From: Sedimenticola_A sp040506895
GTDB taxonomy: Bacteria > Pseudomonadota > Gammaproteobacteria > Chromatiales > Chromatiaceae
Length of the DNA stretch: 64,000 nt
Assembly (NCBI GenBank): GCA_040506895.1
Contig: JBEVVY010000001.1
Location: 372,001-436,000, forward strand
Direction of reading: 5' to 3'
The notes beneath the pieces are model-generated. The model saw only the letters and a program-made list of their open reading frames with translations. It had not been told where the DNA came from and searched no databases. Shown here piece after piece: positions 43,678-52,657 of this stretch. The position numbers and the translations under genes were made by a program. How positions within the stretch are numbered: position 1 is the stretch's first letter; each line of letters begins with the position of its first letter.

Positions 43678-45147
43678 TTGTCTTCAACAGTAGAAAAAAA
43701 CTTCGTGCAGGGATCGATATGGATGATCGCCATGCGCTGGGGTATGCGTCTTATAGGCTTGGTAAGTACAATAATACTCGCACGGCTTCTTGACCCCTTC
43801 GACTTTGGCATGATTGCCATGGCAATGATCGTGACTGCGCTGTTGGAGTCAATAACCATGGTTGGTGTTGACCTTGCTCTGATACGTCGAACTGATGCCA
43901 TCCGTGCACACTATGATACAGCCTGGACAATACAGATACTGCAAGGAATAGCCTTGGCTGCAATGCTTCTTATAGCAGCGCCATATACTGAAAGCTACTT
44001 CAACGAGCCTCAACTTGTTCTGGTAGTCCAGGCGCTTTCCTTGAAGGCATTTATCAATGGCTTTGCGAATATCGGAACAGTTGCATTCAGAAAGGAACTA
44101 AACTTCGCCCTTGAATTCCGATTCGAAATCTATAAAAAATTCATCACATTTGCAGTTGTAATCTGTGGTGCACTTATTCTGGGTAACTATTGGGCGATTG
44201 TAATCGCCTTGATTGTATCAGCCGTATTGAGAGTTGTTTTAAGCTATCTAATGCATCCGTATCGCCCACGTATCTCTTTCGAGAAGTTAAGGGATATCTG
44301 GTCTTTTTCGTTCTGGTTGCTATTGTCAAGAATTGGGGTTTATCTGAATAGGAAAACTGATGCAATAATTATTGGAAATGCATTTGGTACAAATACGATG
44401 GGTATTTATCATGTCGGATCTGAAATAGGAATGCTCTTCTCTCAAGAGTTTGTGATGCCTATAAGAAGGGCCTTGTTTCCAAATTTCGCGAAAATATCTG
44501 GTGACGAGAAACTCTACAGGTCAACTGTTAAGAATATGGTTGGAGTACTTTCATTGATATGTGCATCAACCGGTTTTGGCATGATGGCAGTAGCAAGTGA
44601 TTTCACAAGCGTTGTGCTTGGTAGTAAATGGATGTCAGCGGTACCTGTAATCGAATGGCTTGCAGTTTTTGGTGCGGTATCAGGTATTGCTTTGAGTCTT
44701 GAGGTTGTGCTTCTTGCAGCGGGGCACGCGAAACTTTCTGCTGTTGAGTCCTGGCTCCAATTAATTATTCTAGTACCGGTTTTGTACTTTGTGGCATCTT
44801 CTTCCGGGCTGGATGACATTGCAATGGCCAGAATGTTGATAGCACTTCTCTTTCTTCCGCTGATGATTTACCTGGTGACCCTGATATCTCCTGTAAGGTT
44901 CATGGATGTTGTCAGTATGATCTGGCGACCAGCATTCGCAGGTCTCGCCATGCTTTTCCTGGTAAGGTGGTTTCACATGCACAGTATCACTTTTCCAGTG
45001 CTGAGATTATCCATGGATATTATTGTAGGAGTTGTCAGTTACTTCTCAGTTCTATATTTCTTGTGGGTTGTATCAGGCCGGAACGATGGTGTAGAGCGAA
45101 TTATTTTGAATAAAATCAAGATGAAATTTGTACCTGAAAAAGCGTGA
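43678..45147 (+). CDS. wzx: Wzx-type polysaccharide flippase (MOP superfamily)
   Basis: 489 aa with 12-14 predicted membrane helices. FVQGSIWMIAMRWGMRLIGLVSTIILARLLDPFDFGMIAMAMIV is the typical start of RfbX/Wzx exporters, followed by GVDLALIRR, FRKELNFALEF, YLNRKTDAIIIGNAFGTNTMGIYHVGSEIGML and FPNFAKISGDEKLYRSTVKNM. It would move the undecaprenyl-linked repeat unit to the periplasm. The start is a TTG with weak upstream signal; an ATG at 43723 would remove part of the amphipathic N-terminus and is less likely. This is the only flippase in the window. Confidence 0.92.
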   Translation: MSSTVEKNFVQGSIWMIAMRWGMRLIGLVSTIILARLLDPFDFGMIAMAMIVTALLESITMVGVDLALIRRTDAIRAHYDTAWTIQILQGIALAAMLLIAAPYTESYFNEPQLVLVVQALSLKAFINGFANIGTVAFRKELNFALEFRFEIYKKFITFAVVICGALILGNYWAIVIALIVSAVLRVVLSYLMHPYRPRISFEKLRDIWSFSFWLLLSRIGVYLNRKTDAIIIGNAFGTNTMGIYHVGSEIGMLFSQEFVMPIRRALFPNFAKISGDEKLYRSTVKNMVGVLSLICASTGFGMMAVASDFTSVVLGSKWMSAVPVIEWLAVFGAVSGIALSLEVVLLAAGHAKLSAVESWLQLIILVPVLYFVASSSGLDDIAMARMLIALLFLPLMIYLVTLISPVRFMDVVSMIWRPAFAGLAMLFLVRWFHMHSITFPVLRLSMDIIVGVVSYFSVLYFLWVVSGRNDGVERIILNKIKMKFVPEKA

Positions 45148-45182
45148 TTCTGAATAGCAATATTTAGTTGAGAGTGAACAAA

Positions 45183-45878
45183 ATGAAAAAGAGATATTTG
45201 TTCAAGAGTCTATTGACGATGGCATTGTTTTTTAGCTCAGCCTATGCCAGTGCGCAAGACTGCGGAGATGTTTTTAACACTCCTGGGAGAGTGGGGCCAT
45301 GGAGTTATACAGACCCATTCAACTGGACAAAAGCATCAATGCCGGGTTCCAGATTCAAGAGCCGTATTCATGTGGTTGAATCCGCTCACTTTACACCTAA
45401 AGTTCGTAGTCTGGTTTCTGGAAACACTTCTGTCGAGCCGTTGGGTGATCTTTCTTATACTTTAGAAGTGATACCTAATCACCCACAGGCACTATTTACA
45501 ATGATAAGGCTGTACAAGAAAACGAACGGGAAAATGCTTTATAACCCGGTTAAAAGCGTTCGAAAGTACAGTGCAAGACAGAGGAATGCAGAGTGTTGGT
45601 TTAAGCGGGCGATTGACTTCGATTCAGATAATCCAACAGTTCACATGTTGCACGGAATTTTCCAATATAAGAAAGGAAACTATGCTGCAGCTGAAAGTGC
45701 ATATAAATTTTCTGAGAAATTGCATCTCGACAGAGATACTGAAAGCCCTGAACTTGATTACAATATGGGTTTGCTATTCCACAAGAAAGGAGACCTTGAG
45801 TCCGCAAAAAAATATGCTGATAAAGCGTATTCCAAGAACTATCCATTGCCTGGACTTAAAAGACTGCTCAGTAAGTAG
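45183..45878 (+). CDS. secreted TPR-containing hypothetical protein
   Basis: 231 aa. The ATG at 45183 gives a classical signal peptide (KKRYLFKSLLTMALFFSSAYASAQ), better than the upstream ATG at 45168. The mature protein has CGDVFNTPGRVGPWSYTDP, then two to three tetratricopeptide-like helices (LDYNMGLLFHKKGDLESAKKYADKAY). Likely periplasmic and involved in protein-protein contact. The DCGDVF...VGPWSYTDP start resembles uncharacterised TPR proteins of EPS loci; I cannot name it. Confidence 0.75.
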   Translation: MKKRYLFKSLLTMALFFSSAYASAQDCGDVFNTPGRVGPWSYTDPFNWTKASMPGSRFKSRIHVVESAHFTPKVRSLVSGNTSVEPLGDLSYTLEVIPNHPQALFTMIRLYKKTNGKMLYNPVKSVRKYSARQRNAECWFKRAIDFDSDNPTVHMLHGIFQYKKGNYAAAESAYKFSEKLHLDRDTESPELDYNMGLLFHKKGDLESAKKYADKAYSKNYPLPGLKRLLSK

Positions 45879-45974
45879 ACAGGCAGTGGTATTGAGCCGA
45901 TTGAGTGACCATAAGCCCGATACTTTTGAGTATAGATATAAATGTATGAAAATAATGAGTGGATTACATAGACT

Positions 45975-46220
45975 ATGATTACCATAGATGAACTGAAAGA
46001 AATAATTGGTGGCGTTCTACAAATAAGTGACAGAATCGATTCGTTCGATGAACAAACACAGCTTCTTGGGAGTGTTCCTGAATTCGATTCCATGGCAGTT
46101 GTTTCTATTATCACTGCGATTGAAGATAATTTCGGGATAGTGATCGATGATGACGAGGTATCTGCAGAGCTTTTTGAAACTGTTGGTAGTTTATATGAAT
46201 TCATCAGTCAAAAAGTATGA
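45975..46220 (+). CDS. acyl carrier protein, exosortase A-associated
   Basis: 81 aa, acidic, four-helix ACP. The phosphopantetheine attachment serine is Ser39 in PEFDSMAVVSIITAIE; the rest follows the family (SDRIDSFDEQTQLLGS, FGIVIDDDEVSAELFETVGSLYEFI). It carries an acyl or aminoacyl group as a thioester. In XrtA genomes such an ACP clusters with an AMP ligase, PLP decarboxylase and two hydrolases, all of which are found here (46236, 51425, 52654). Confidence 0.92.
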   Translation: MITIDELKEIIGGVLQISDRIDSFDEQTQLLGSVPEFDSMAVVSIITAIEDNFGIVIDDDEVSAELFETVGSLYEFISQKV

Positions 46221-46235
46221 AGCTATTGATCTGAA

Positions 46236-47939
46236 ATGAAAGCCCAGTTTATCAACGGTACACGTGGCCGTTTGTATTTGTCACTGTATGTTCCTGAGAA
46301 TCATTCAGGTGACTGGATTATTTGTTTTCCTCCATTCTCCGAGGAGATGAACAAGTCCCGGAAAATGATGAGCAACTTTTCCAGAAAATTATCAGAGTCT
46401 GGATTTGCTGTTGCTGTACCTGATTTGTATGGAACAGGTGACAGTGAAGGTGATTTTTCTGATTCGCGCTGGGAGTTGTGGATTTCTGATTTACATAAAA
46501 TAATCGAGTGGATAGGAGAAAAGGGATGTAAAAAATTGCACTTCTGGGGTATCAGGCTGGGATGTCTTCTGGCTTTGGACGTTGCCTCAAGATATCAGCA
46601 TTATCCCAATTCATTTCTTTTCTGGCAGCCTGTTATAAACGGGAACCTGTCGATGACCCAGTTTCTCAGGCTTCGCATGGCTGCAACAATGATGTCTGGA
46701 AAGAAGGAAACTGTTAATGAATTGCGGGATAAATTATTCGATGAGGGAGAGTTGGAAGTTGCTGGATATACAGTATCACGAGACCTTGTCGGATCAATAG
46801 ATTCGTTGAATATGCTTGAATCTGAGTTGCCACGCCAATCTGTTGTTCGCTGGTTTGAGATCACAAGCAATATTGACAAACCACTACCGCTACCAACCCG
46901 TAAGATAATTGATCGTTGGGAATCAAGTGGAATCGATTTGCGAGTCGAACCGATCGTAGGTGATCAGTTTTGGCAAAGCCAGGAAATCACAGAGATTCCA
47001 GAACTTATTGACAGTTCTTTGGTATCACTCAAAGACAGTCTTTCTTACGGTGAATTTAGCCTGAATTATTCAGATGAACATGAGCAGGACAGCTCAGATT
47101 CTGAGCAACCGATACAGATTTCATGTAAGAATGAATCGCTGTCAGCTATATACCACGCATCAGGTTCAGAGAGTAAAAAGGGGGTGCTATTAGTCGTTGG
47201 CGGACCACAATACAGGGTTGGTAGCCACAGGCAATTTGTACAACTCTCGAGAGTACTGGCAGCATCAGGAATCCCGGTTTTACGTTTCGATTACAGGGGT
47301 ATGGGTGATAGCACAGGTTCTCATATTGGATTTGAAGATATTGCGGAAGATATTAAATGTGCCGTTGATTCTTTCCAGAATGTAAGTCCGTCAGTTAGTG
47401 AGGTTATTATCTGGGGGCTTTGTGATGCGGCTACAGCAGCAAGTTTTTATGCACATACTGACCGTCGTGTGACAGGGCTGATATTACTGAATCCTTGGAT
47501 CAGAAATGAGCAGACCGAGGCGAAGGCATATATAAAACACTATTACGTTAAGAGAATTTTCAATGTAAATTTCTGGAGAAAACTGTTCAGCGGGAAGTTT
47601 AAGGCACTGAGCTCGTTAAAATCATTGCTCAGTATGTTGAGCAAGTCCCGTGAGAATAAGTCTGATGAATCATCTCAGTTTGATCAGATGTCATTGGAAA
47701 AAAAAATGGAAACAGGGCTTTCCTTGTTCAAAGGCAAAGTTTTGTTATTCTTGAGTGGTAGTGATCTAACAGCTGCAGAGTTCGATGACGCAGTAAGTGA
47801 AACAAAAAGCTTCAGTGAACTTTTGCGGGATGAGCGTTTTACTATCGATAGAGTAACCGGTGCTGATCATACTTTTTCAAGAAAAGAATGGAAGCGCATA
47901 GTTGAATCCAAGTCAAATGCTTGGATCAGTGCGATATAG
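46236..47939 (+). CDS. fused exosortase A-associated hydrolases 2 and 1 (two alpha/beta-hydrolase domains)
   Basis: 567 aa. The N-terminal domain (1-265) looks like exosortase-associated hydrolase 2 (TIGR03101): FPPFSEEMNKSRKM, VAVPDLYGTGDSEG, FWGIRLGCLLALD. The C-terminal domain (310-567) looks like hydrolase 1 (TIGR03100): VVGGPQYRVGSHRQFV, RFDYRGMGDSTG, WGLCDAATAASFY. They are usually two adjacent genes. The nucleophile elbow has Arg107 instead of Ser in the first domain and Cys396 in the second, so the first may be non-hydrolytic and the second thioesterase/transferase-like. An Asp/Ser/Glu-rich linker (277-292) joins them. Starts 15 bases after the ACP. Confidence 0.88.
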   Translation: MKAQFINGTRGRLYLSLYVPENHSGDWIICFPPFSEEMNKSRKMMSNFSRKLSESGFAVAVPDLYGTGDSEGDFSDSRWELWISDLHKIIEWIGEKGCKKLHFWGIRLGCLLALDVASRYQHYPNSFLFWQPVINGNLSMTQFLRLRMAATMMSGKKETVNELRDKLFDEGELEVAGYTVSRDLVGSIDSLNMLESELPRQSVVRWFEITSNIDKPLPLPTRKIIDRWESSGIDLRVEPIVGDQFWQSQEITEIPELIDSSLVSLKDSLSYGEFSLNYSDEHEQDSSDSEQPIQISCKNESLSAIYHASGSESKKGVLLVVGGPQYRVGSHRQFVQLSRVLAASGIPVLRFDYRGMGDSTGSHIGFEDIAEDIKCAVDSFQNVSPSVSEVIIWGLCDAATAASFYAHTDRRVTGLILLNPWIRNEQTEAKAYIKHYYVKRIFNVNFWRKLFSGKFKALSSLKSLLSMLSKSRENKSDESSQFDQMSLEKKMETGLSLFKGKVLLFLSGSDLTAAEFDDAVSETKSFSELLRDERFTIDRVTGADHTFSRKEWKRIVESKSNAWISAI

Positions 47940-48022
47940 CGTGGTGGCCAAGTGCCCTTAGGATTACGGGTGAATCTATAGTTGCTTCTACGTAATCTTG
48001 GTCGGGAAGGAGCCTGAATGTA

Positions 48023-49081
48023 ATGAAAAAACTGATATCGTTAATAAAATATGCATTCGTGGTTTCTCGTAGAGACCAAAAAGGTGTTTTATCTCAGTTT
48101 TACGATATTCTCAGATTGAGATTTGACCGTGGTAAACTGGGGATAAAGGAATATTATCTTTACGGTTTATATAACGATAAAAAATTTTCGTATATTCAAA
48201 AGCGACAGTTTGTTGGGTGGCGACAACGATTCGAATTCCAGGAACTTTTCAACAACAGAACCTGGTATGGCACATCAACCGATAAGATTCTTTCATACCT
48301 GATATTCAGCAGCCTGAATTTTCCCTTACCTGAACTCAAGGCTGTTTTTTCCCAGCGTAAAAGATACACTGGGCAACATCACATCATTTCTGATAAACCC
48401 GGGTTGGCTAAGTTTTTTAGCAATAGTGAAAGCTTCCCATGTTTTTGTAAGCCAGTTCACGGTTGGCATGGACGGGGTGTTATGGGTCTGACGGCATACG
48501 ATACAAATAGCGATACGCTATTTCTTTCAGATGGAACTGAACTGACGCTGGATGGTTTTTATTCAAAGGTTGAAAACGAAGAGTATATATTTCAGCAGTT
48601 TCTGACACCTCATCCTGAAATTGAGGCCAAGTGCGGAAAGAGACTCTGTACGCTTCGAATCTGGATGTATGCAGACGCCTCTGCTTGCAGGATGATCAGG
48701 TCTACCTGGAAAGTGGCAGTCGGTAGCAATATGTCCGACAATATCCAGCACGGAGAAAGTGGGAATCTTTCAGGACCGATTGATAAGGATAACGGAAAGG
48801 TTTTAGCTCTCTATTATCGGAATGGTCTGGAACTTGTAGAAAAAGAAAAGCATCCTGACACTGGTGAAGTTTTAACCGGATTTACACTGCCGTGTTGGAA
48901 CGCTACAAAAGAACTATGTGAAAATGCGTCAAGATCGCTGCCGGAAATCAGGCTCCAGGCATGGGATATTGCACTGACAAAAGATGGTCCTGTAATAGTG
49001 GAACTGAGCGTCCCAGGCGACATTGATGGTCCCCAACTTACGGAAAAGAGGGGGCTATGGGAAGATGTCAGTAAAGAGTGA
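48023..49081 (+). CDS. sugar-transfer-associated ATP-grasp enzyme
   Basis: 352 aa resembling the ATPgrasp_ST family (PF14397): CKPVHGWHGRGVMGL forms the ATP-binding loop after FCKP, IFQQFLTPHPEIEA the adenine-binding hinge, LCTLRIWMY and the late VIVELSVPGDIDG the metal-binding strand. ATP-grasp enzymes join a carboxylate to an amine or other nucleophile through an acyl phosphate; in exopolysaccharide loci the substrate is not known. It could attach an amino acid or peptide to a sugar (inference). AAGGAG lies upstream of the start. Confidence 0.82.
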   Translation: MKKLISLIKYAFVVSRRDQKGVLSQFYDILRLRFDRGKLGIKEYYLYGLYNDKKFSYIQKRQFVGWRQRFEFQELFNNRTWYGTSTDKILSYLIFSSLNFPLPELKAVFSQRKRYTGQHHIISDKPGLAKFFSNSESFPCFCKPVHGWHGRGVMGLTAYDTNSDTLFLSDGTELTLDGFYSKVENEEYIFQQFLTPHPEIEAKCGKRLCTLRIWMYADASACRMIRSTWKVAVGSNMSDNIQHGESGNLSGPIDKDNGKVLALYYRNGLELVEKEKHPDTGEVLTGFTLPCWNATKELCENASRSLPEIRLQAWDIALTKDGPVIVELSVPGDIDGPQLTEKRGLWEDVSKE

Positions 49082-49179
49082 AATGAGTTGCAGTAATAAG
49101 CCAATATTGAAACGTATGGTTTATTGATATGCGCATATTTTATCAACTATCCCACACACCTATATTTAACTTCGAGAGA

Positions 49180-51444
49180 ATGACCATCTGTTGGCCACGC
49201 CTTCTGGTTATCATTTTCCTTTCTGTTTTCTGTGCGAAAGCCTTTTCCTCAACTATAGACACTCATGTAAACTTCCCATTAAGGGGCTCTAATTTAGAGC
49301 AGTGTCTCAATAAGCTCCATGATGTCAGTGGTGGTTGGTGTGAAATGAGAGCAGAAGGTGAAGCACCCTCTATCTCATCCGTTTGGCCAAAAAAGTTGAG
49401 CCAGCGTATGCGAATGATTACTGGCCCCTCATCAATTCTTCGAGCATGGAACAGTGCAGCGTTCGATCAAGAACGATACAAGCTATATTTTATGGGGGGT
49501 GGACATCGGGATTATGGTGGTAATGGTGTATACGAGTATGATCTGTTAAATGGGAAGTGGTCGCGTCTCACGGATCCTTCACCTCTGGACAAGTTGTTTA
49601 TTTCCAAAGATTACAATAAAAGGGGACATAAGCCCTGGAGGCGTCTGTGCTGGATGCCTGATACATCACGTGTTCCACCCAGCGCACATACATATGATGG
49701 TTTGGTTTACAGTTCCCAGTCACAAACAATTTTTTTGTACAGTATGAAAGCAGCAAATGGTAGCTGCATTGAAGATCGGTCAGATGAATACAAAGATAGT
49801 GACAAAGTGATAGGACGAAGAGCTGAATCCATGGGGTTGTATGAGTTCAATCCAGATAGAAATCGAACAAGAAATGGTTTGGCTCCCTTGTCCTGGAGAA
49901 AACTTTCTGATTACAGCGATTTGAAGAAACTGGGCCTTCATGAAGGCTATCCCCTGAGTGCTGATACTCTCAATGCAGGTATTATTATAGGATCCAAGAG
50001 AAAAACGGTTCTACTCGATCCTCATAATGGCAAACAGGATAATTCGAGATTTTTCTCATACCAAACAGATTATGGTGTGGGAAATATGCTCTACGACAAC
50101 AAAAGAAAAATTGTTTGGTCAATTCATAAAGGGTTCTTGCTTGCGTATGATGCCAATAATGGAAAACGACTAAGAAAAGTAAAATCTGCCATACCACATG
50201 GTAAGTCACTCGCAATCTCATCAGATGGAAAAATATACAGTTGGAATGGAACAGGCAAAGTATCCGTATTCGATCCTGATAGTGGCTCCGGATGGAAAAC
50301 ATATGAATGGGGCAGTAAAGGACCCGGTACAGGTGATTCAAGAGTCTATGGAAAATGGGTATATCTTGAGAAGGATGATGTCTTTGTAGGTTTAACGACA
50401 CATAAAACAGGAGTCTGGGTGTATAAGCATCCGGAAAATGGAAGTTATATCGAGTACTCAAACAATAATATTCAGAAATTGGTAGATAGCGCAAAACCAG
50501 GATCTTCGATAGTGATACCTCCCGGAATATATAACAAGGGGCTTTTCATAAGAAAATCAATGAATCTGAATCTCGATGGAGTGTCCTTAAGAGGTATTGT
50601 AGGTAAAAAAGGTGTTCTAAACGTAAAGTGTAATAATTGCAGTGTTGTGATTGATAACTTCCGTACGGATGGCCTGGTTTCAGGCTGCAGATCTGGTAAC
50701 TGTGCCGGTATAAAAGCTGAAGGAATCAATTTCAGTCTCAAGGTTAGAGACTCACATATTAAGAATACTGTGATGGGTATTCTTACCGATAACAGGGGTG
50801 GGGAGCTGATAGTTGAGAACACTCTGATAGAAGATACCGGCTTCAGACAACTCACGCCGGAGTATGCACATGGTATCTATGCTGGAAGAATAGATACACT
50901 GATAGTGAAGCAATCATCCATACTCAGTCCGTTCGGAAAAGGACATATCGTAAAAAGCAGGGCGACAGTCACAGATATTGATCAGAGTGTTCTGGCTGGC
51001 CTTGATGGAGAGCATTCCAGGATCATTGATTTTCCATGTGGAGGGGAACTGTCAGTCACAAGGAGTGTTTTACAGCATGGACATAATGCTGATAACGATG
51101 ACCTTATGGCTGTTGGTACTGAATCAAGAAATTGCGGAGGAAAGATAAAAGTAACAGAAGTAAGGCTAAAGAATAACTGGATAATAATTGACCGAAAAGT
51201 AACCAACACTAAAAAGGATGCTCACTTGAGATTATTCACATCCCGTGCATCCCCAATGACTACCGACGTTTCTTCGAACCAGATTATATCGGATAAAGAG
51301 ATCGGGCTTGATCAGTATGGAAGATCAAACGAATTGAAGAAGAATAACAGGTTCTTCAGGTCCAGGGAGGAGGCGGGATTTGATGCGGGTACGGTTATTC
51401 CGAATCAAATAATTCCATATAAAGTCAGACTAGCACCTCAATAG
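49180..51444 (+). CDS. secreted Kelch/propeller-like plus parallel beta-helix protein
   Basis: About 754 aa from the ATG at 49180, selected since it begins with a signal peptide (MTICWPRLLVIIFLSVFCAKAFSS); an ATG at 49129 would add 17 residues. The first ~400 residues are propeller-like blades (YKLYFMGGGHRDYGGNGVYEYDLLNGKWSRLTD, DGLVYSSQSQTIFLYS, GKIYSWNGTGKVSVFDPDSG). The C-terminal ~300 are a right-handed beta-helix with repeating NxxVxNS-type turns (LKVRDSHIKNTVMGILTDN, LIVENTLIEDTGF, LSVTRSVLQHGHN). The second part is related to the protein at 55226. It may bind, cleave or epimerise the polymer outside the inner membrane; no catalytic residues are certain. Its end overlaps the convergent decarboxylase by 20 bases. 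Confidence 0.75.
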   Translation: MTICWPRLLVIIFLSVFCAKAFSSTIDTHVNFPLRGSNLEQCLNKLHDVSGGWCEMRAEGEAPSISSVWPKKLSQRMRMITGPSSILRAWNSAAFDQERYKLYFMGGGHRDYGGNGVYEYDLLNGKWSRLTDPSPLDKLFISKDYNKRGHKPWRRLCWMPDTSRVPPSAHTYDGLVYSSQSQTIFLYSMKAANGSCIEDRSDEYKDSDKVIGRRAESMGLYEFNPDRNRTRNGLAPLSWRKLSDYSDLKKLGLHEGYPLSADTLNAGIIIGSKRKTVLLDPHNGKQDNSRFFSYQTDYGVGNMLYDNKRKIVWSIHKGFLLAYDANNGKRLRKVKSAIPHGKSLAISSDGKIYSWNGTGKVSVFDPDSGSGWKTYEWGSKGPGTGDSRVYGKWVYLEKDDVFVGLTTHKTGVWVYKHPENGSYIEYSNNNIQKLVDSAKPGSSIVIPPGIYNKGLFIRKSMNLNLDGVSLRGIVGKKGVLNVKCNNCSVVIDNFRTDGLVSGCRSGNCAGIKAEGINFSLKVRDSHIKNTVMGILTDNRGGELIVENTLIEDTGFRQLTPEYAHGIYAGRIDTLIVKQSSILSPFGKGHIVKSRATVTDIDQSVLAGLDGEHSRIIDFPCGGELSVTRSVLQHGHNADNDDLMAVGTESRNCGGKIKVTEVRLKNNWIIIDRKVTNTKKDAHLRLFTSRASPMTTDVSSNQIISDKEIGLDQYGRSNELKKNNRFFRSREEAGFDAGTVIPNQIIPYKVRLAPQ

Positions 51445-52657
51445 CGTCTGGATGACTGAGAAAATTTCTCGGGCTTGCCTTTAATCCATAAGCGCCGGAT
51501 TGATAAATTACCACCAAATCTCCAATTTGTGTTTTCGGCAGTCTCACTTTATTCGCTAGAATATCCAGGGGAGTGCAAAGCGGACCAACAATGTTGACGG
51601 TTTCCATCTCTTCACCGGAAACATGATTGCCTATGCATACTGGATAGTTTTTCCGTATAACCTGTCCAAAATTTCCTGATACTGCCAAGTGATGATGAAG
51701 GCCACCATTGGTTATCACGAAAGATTCATCTCGCGAGATCTTTTTGTCTACAACCTCGCAAACGTATATTCCAGCCTCACCAACCAGGTAACGTCCAAGT
51801 TCAATGACAATCTCTGCGTTTGGAAGGTCTTTCCTGTTCTTGTCTAACAGGATCTGAAGATTTTCAGCAACGGGATTCAGATCGAGGGACTTTTCACCTG
51901 GAAAGTAGGGGATTCCGAATCCACCACCAATATTCAACCACCTGATGGGAGTAGGACATAAATCCGACAAGCGCACTGCAAGATCGAATGTTTTTGTCTG
52001 GGCTTCAATGAGTGCTTCAGGTTTGAGGTTTTGTGAACCACTGAAGATATGGAATCCAACAAAATCGATATCGAGGTCGCTTATGCGACTCAGAATTTCA
52101 GGCACACGCTCTGCATCTATGCCAAAGGGTTTTGAGCCGCCACTCATCTTCATGCCTGAAGTCTTTAGCTCAAAATCCGGATTAATGCGGATGGAACACT
52201 TTGGCGTTATTGAAAGTGAGTCGCTAATTTCGACGATGCGCTGTAACTCTCCCTCTGATTCAATATTGATGATGATACCGGCCGCTATTGCAGCAGTTAG
52301 TTCGGTATTACTCTTTCCAGGTCCGGCAAAACTGATTTTTTCTGGCTCAATGCCTGTATCCAGTGCGACTTTCATCTCTCCAATAGATGCAACATCCAAC
52401 CCATCTGTTAATCCTGCCAGGTGCTGAACAACTGCAGGCATGGAGTTCGCCTTGATTGCATAATGGAGGTGTATAGCGGTTGGCAGGGTATCGCGTAAGT
52501 GTTTAACACGATTACTGATGACATTTCTGTCGTAAGCGTAGAATGGAGTCTGGCCAACGCGCGCCTTTAGTATGGATAGTGGAATGTTTCCAACGTGCAG
52601 TTCGTTACCCAACACTGGAAACTGTTTCATCTCTTCATGCTGAGGTGTCTCTTTCAT
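51425..52657 (-). CDS. exosortase A-associated PLP-dependent decarboxylase
   Basis: 410 aa, fold type III (DapDC/ODC class), TIGR03099-like. LHYAIKANSMP contains the PLP lysine, LDVASIGEM and FAGPGKSN follow, FHIFSGSQN provides phosphate contacts, WLNIGGGFGIPYF the glycine loop, ELGRYLVGEAGIY and GPLCTPLDIL the dimer-interface cysteine. It should decarboxylate a diamino acid or related compound, perhaps after activation by the ligase and loading onto the ACP (inference). It overlaps the ligase by four bases on the same strand and runs opposite to the surrounding genes. Confidence 0.92.
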   Translation of the reverse strand: MKETPQHEEMKQFPVLGNELHVGNIPLSILKARVGQTPFYAYDRNVISNRVKHLRDTLPTAIHLHYAIKANSMPAVVQHLAGLTDGLDVASIGEMKVALDTGIEPEKISFAGPGKSNTELTAAIAAGIIINIESEGELQRIVEISDSLSITPKCSIRINPDFELKTSGMKMSGGSKPFGIDAERVPEILSRISDLDIDFVGFHIFSGSQNLKPEALIEAQTKTFDLAVRLSDLCPTPIRWLNIGGGFGIPYFPGEKSLDLNPVAENLQILLDKNRKDLPNAEIVIELGRYLVGEAGIYVCEVVDKKISRDESFVITNGGLHHHLAVSGNFGQVIRKNYPVCIGNHVSGEEMETVNIVGPLCTPLDILANKVRLPKTQIGDLVVIYQSGAYGLKASPRNFLSHPDAIEVLV

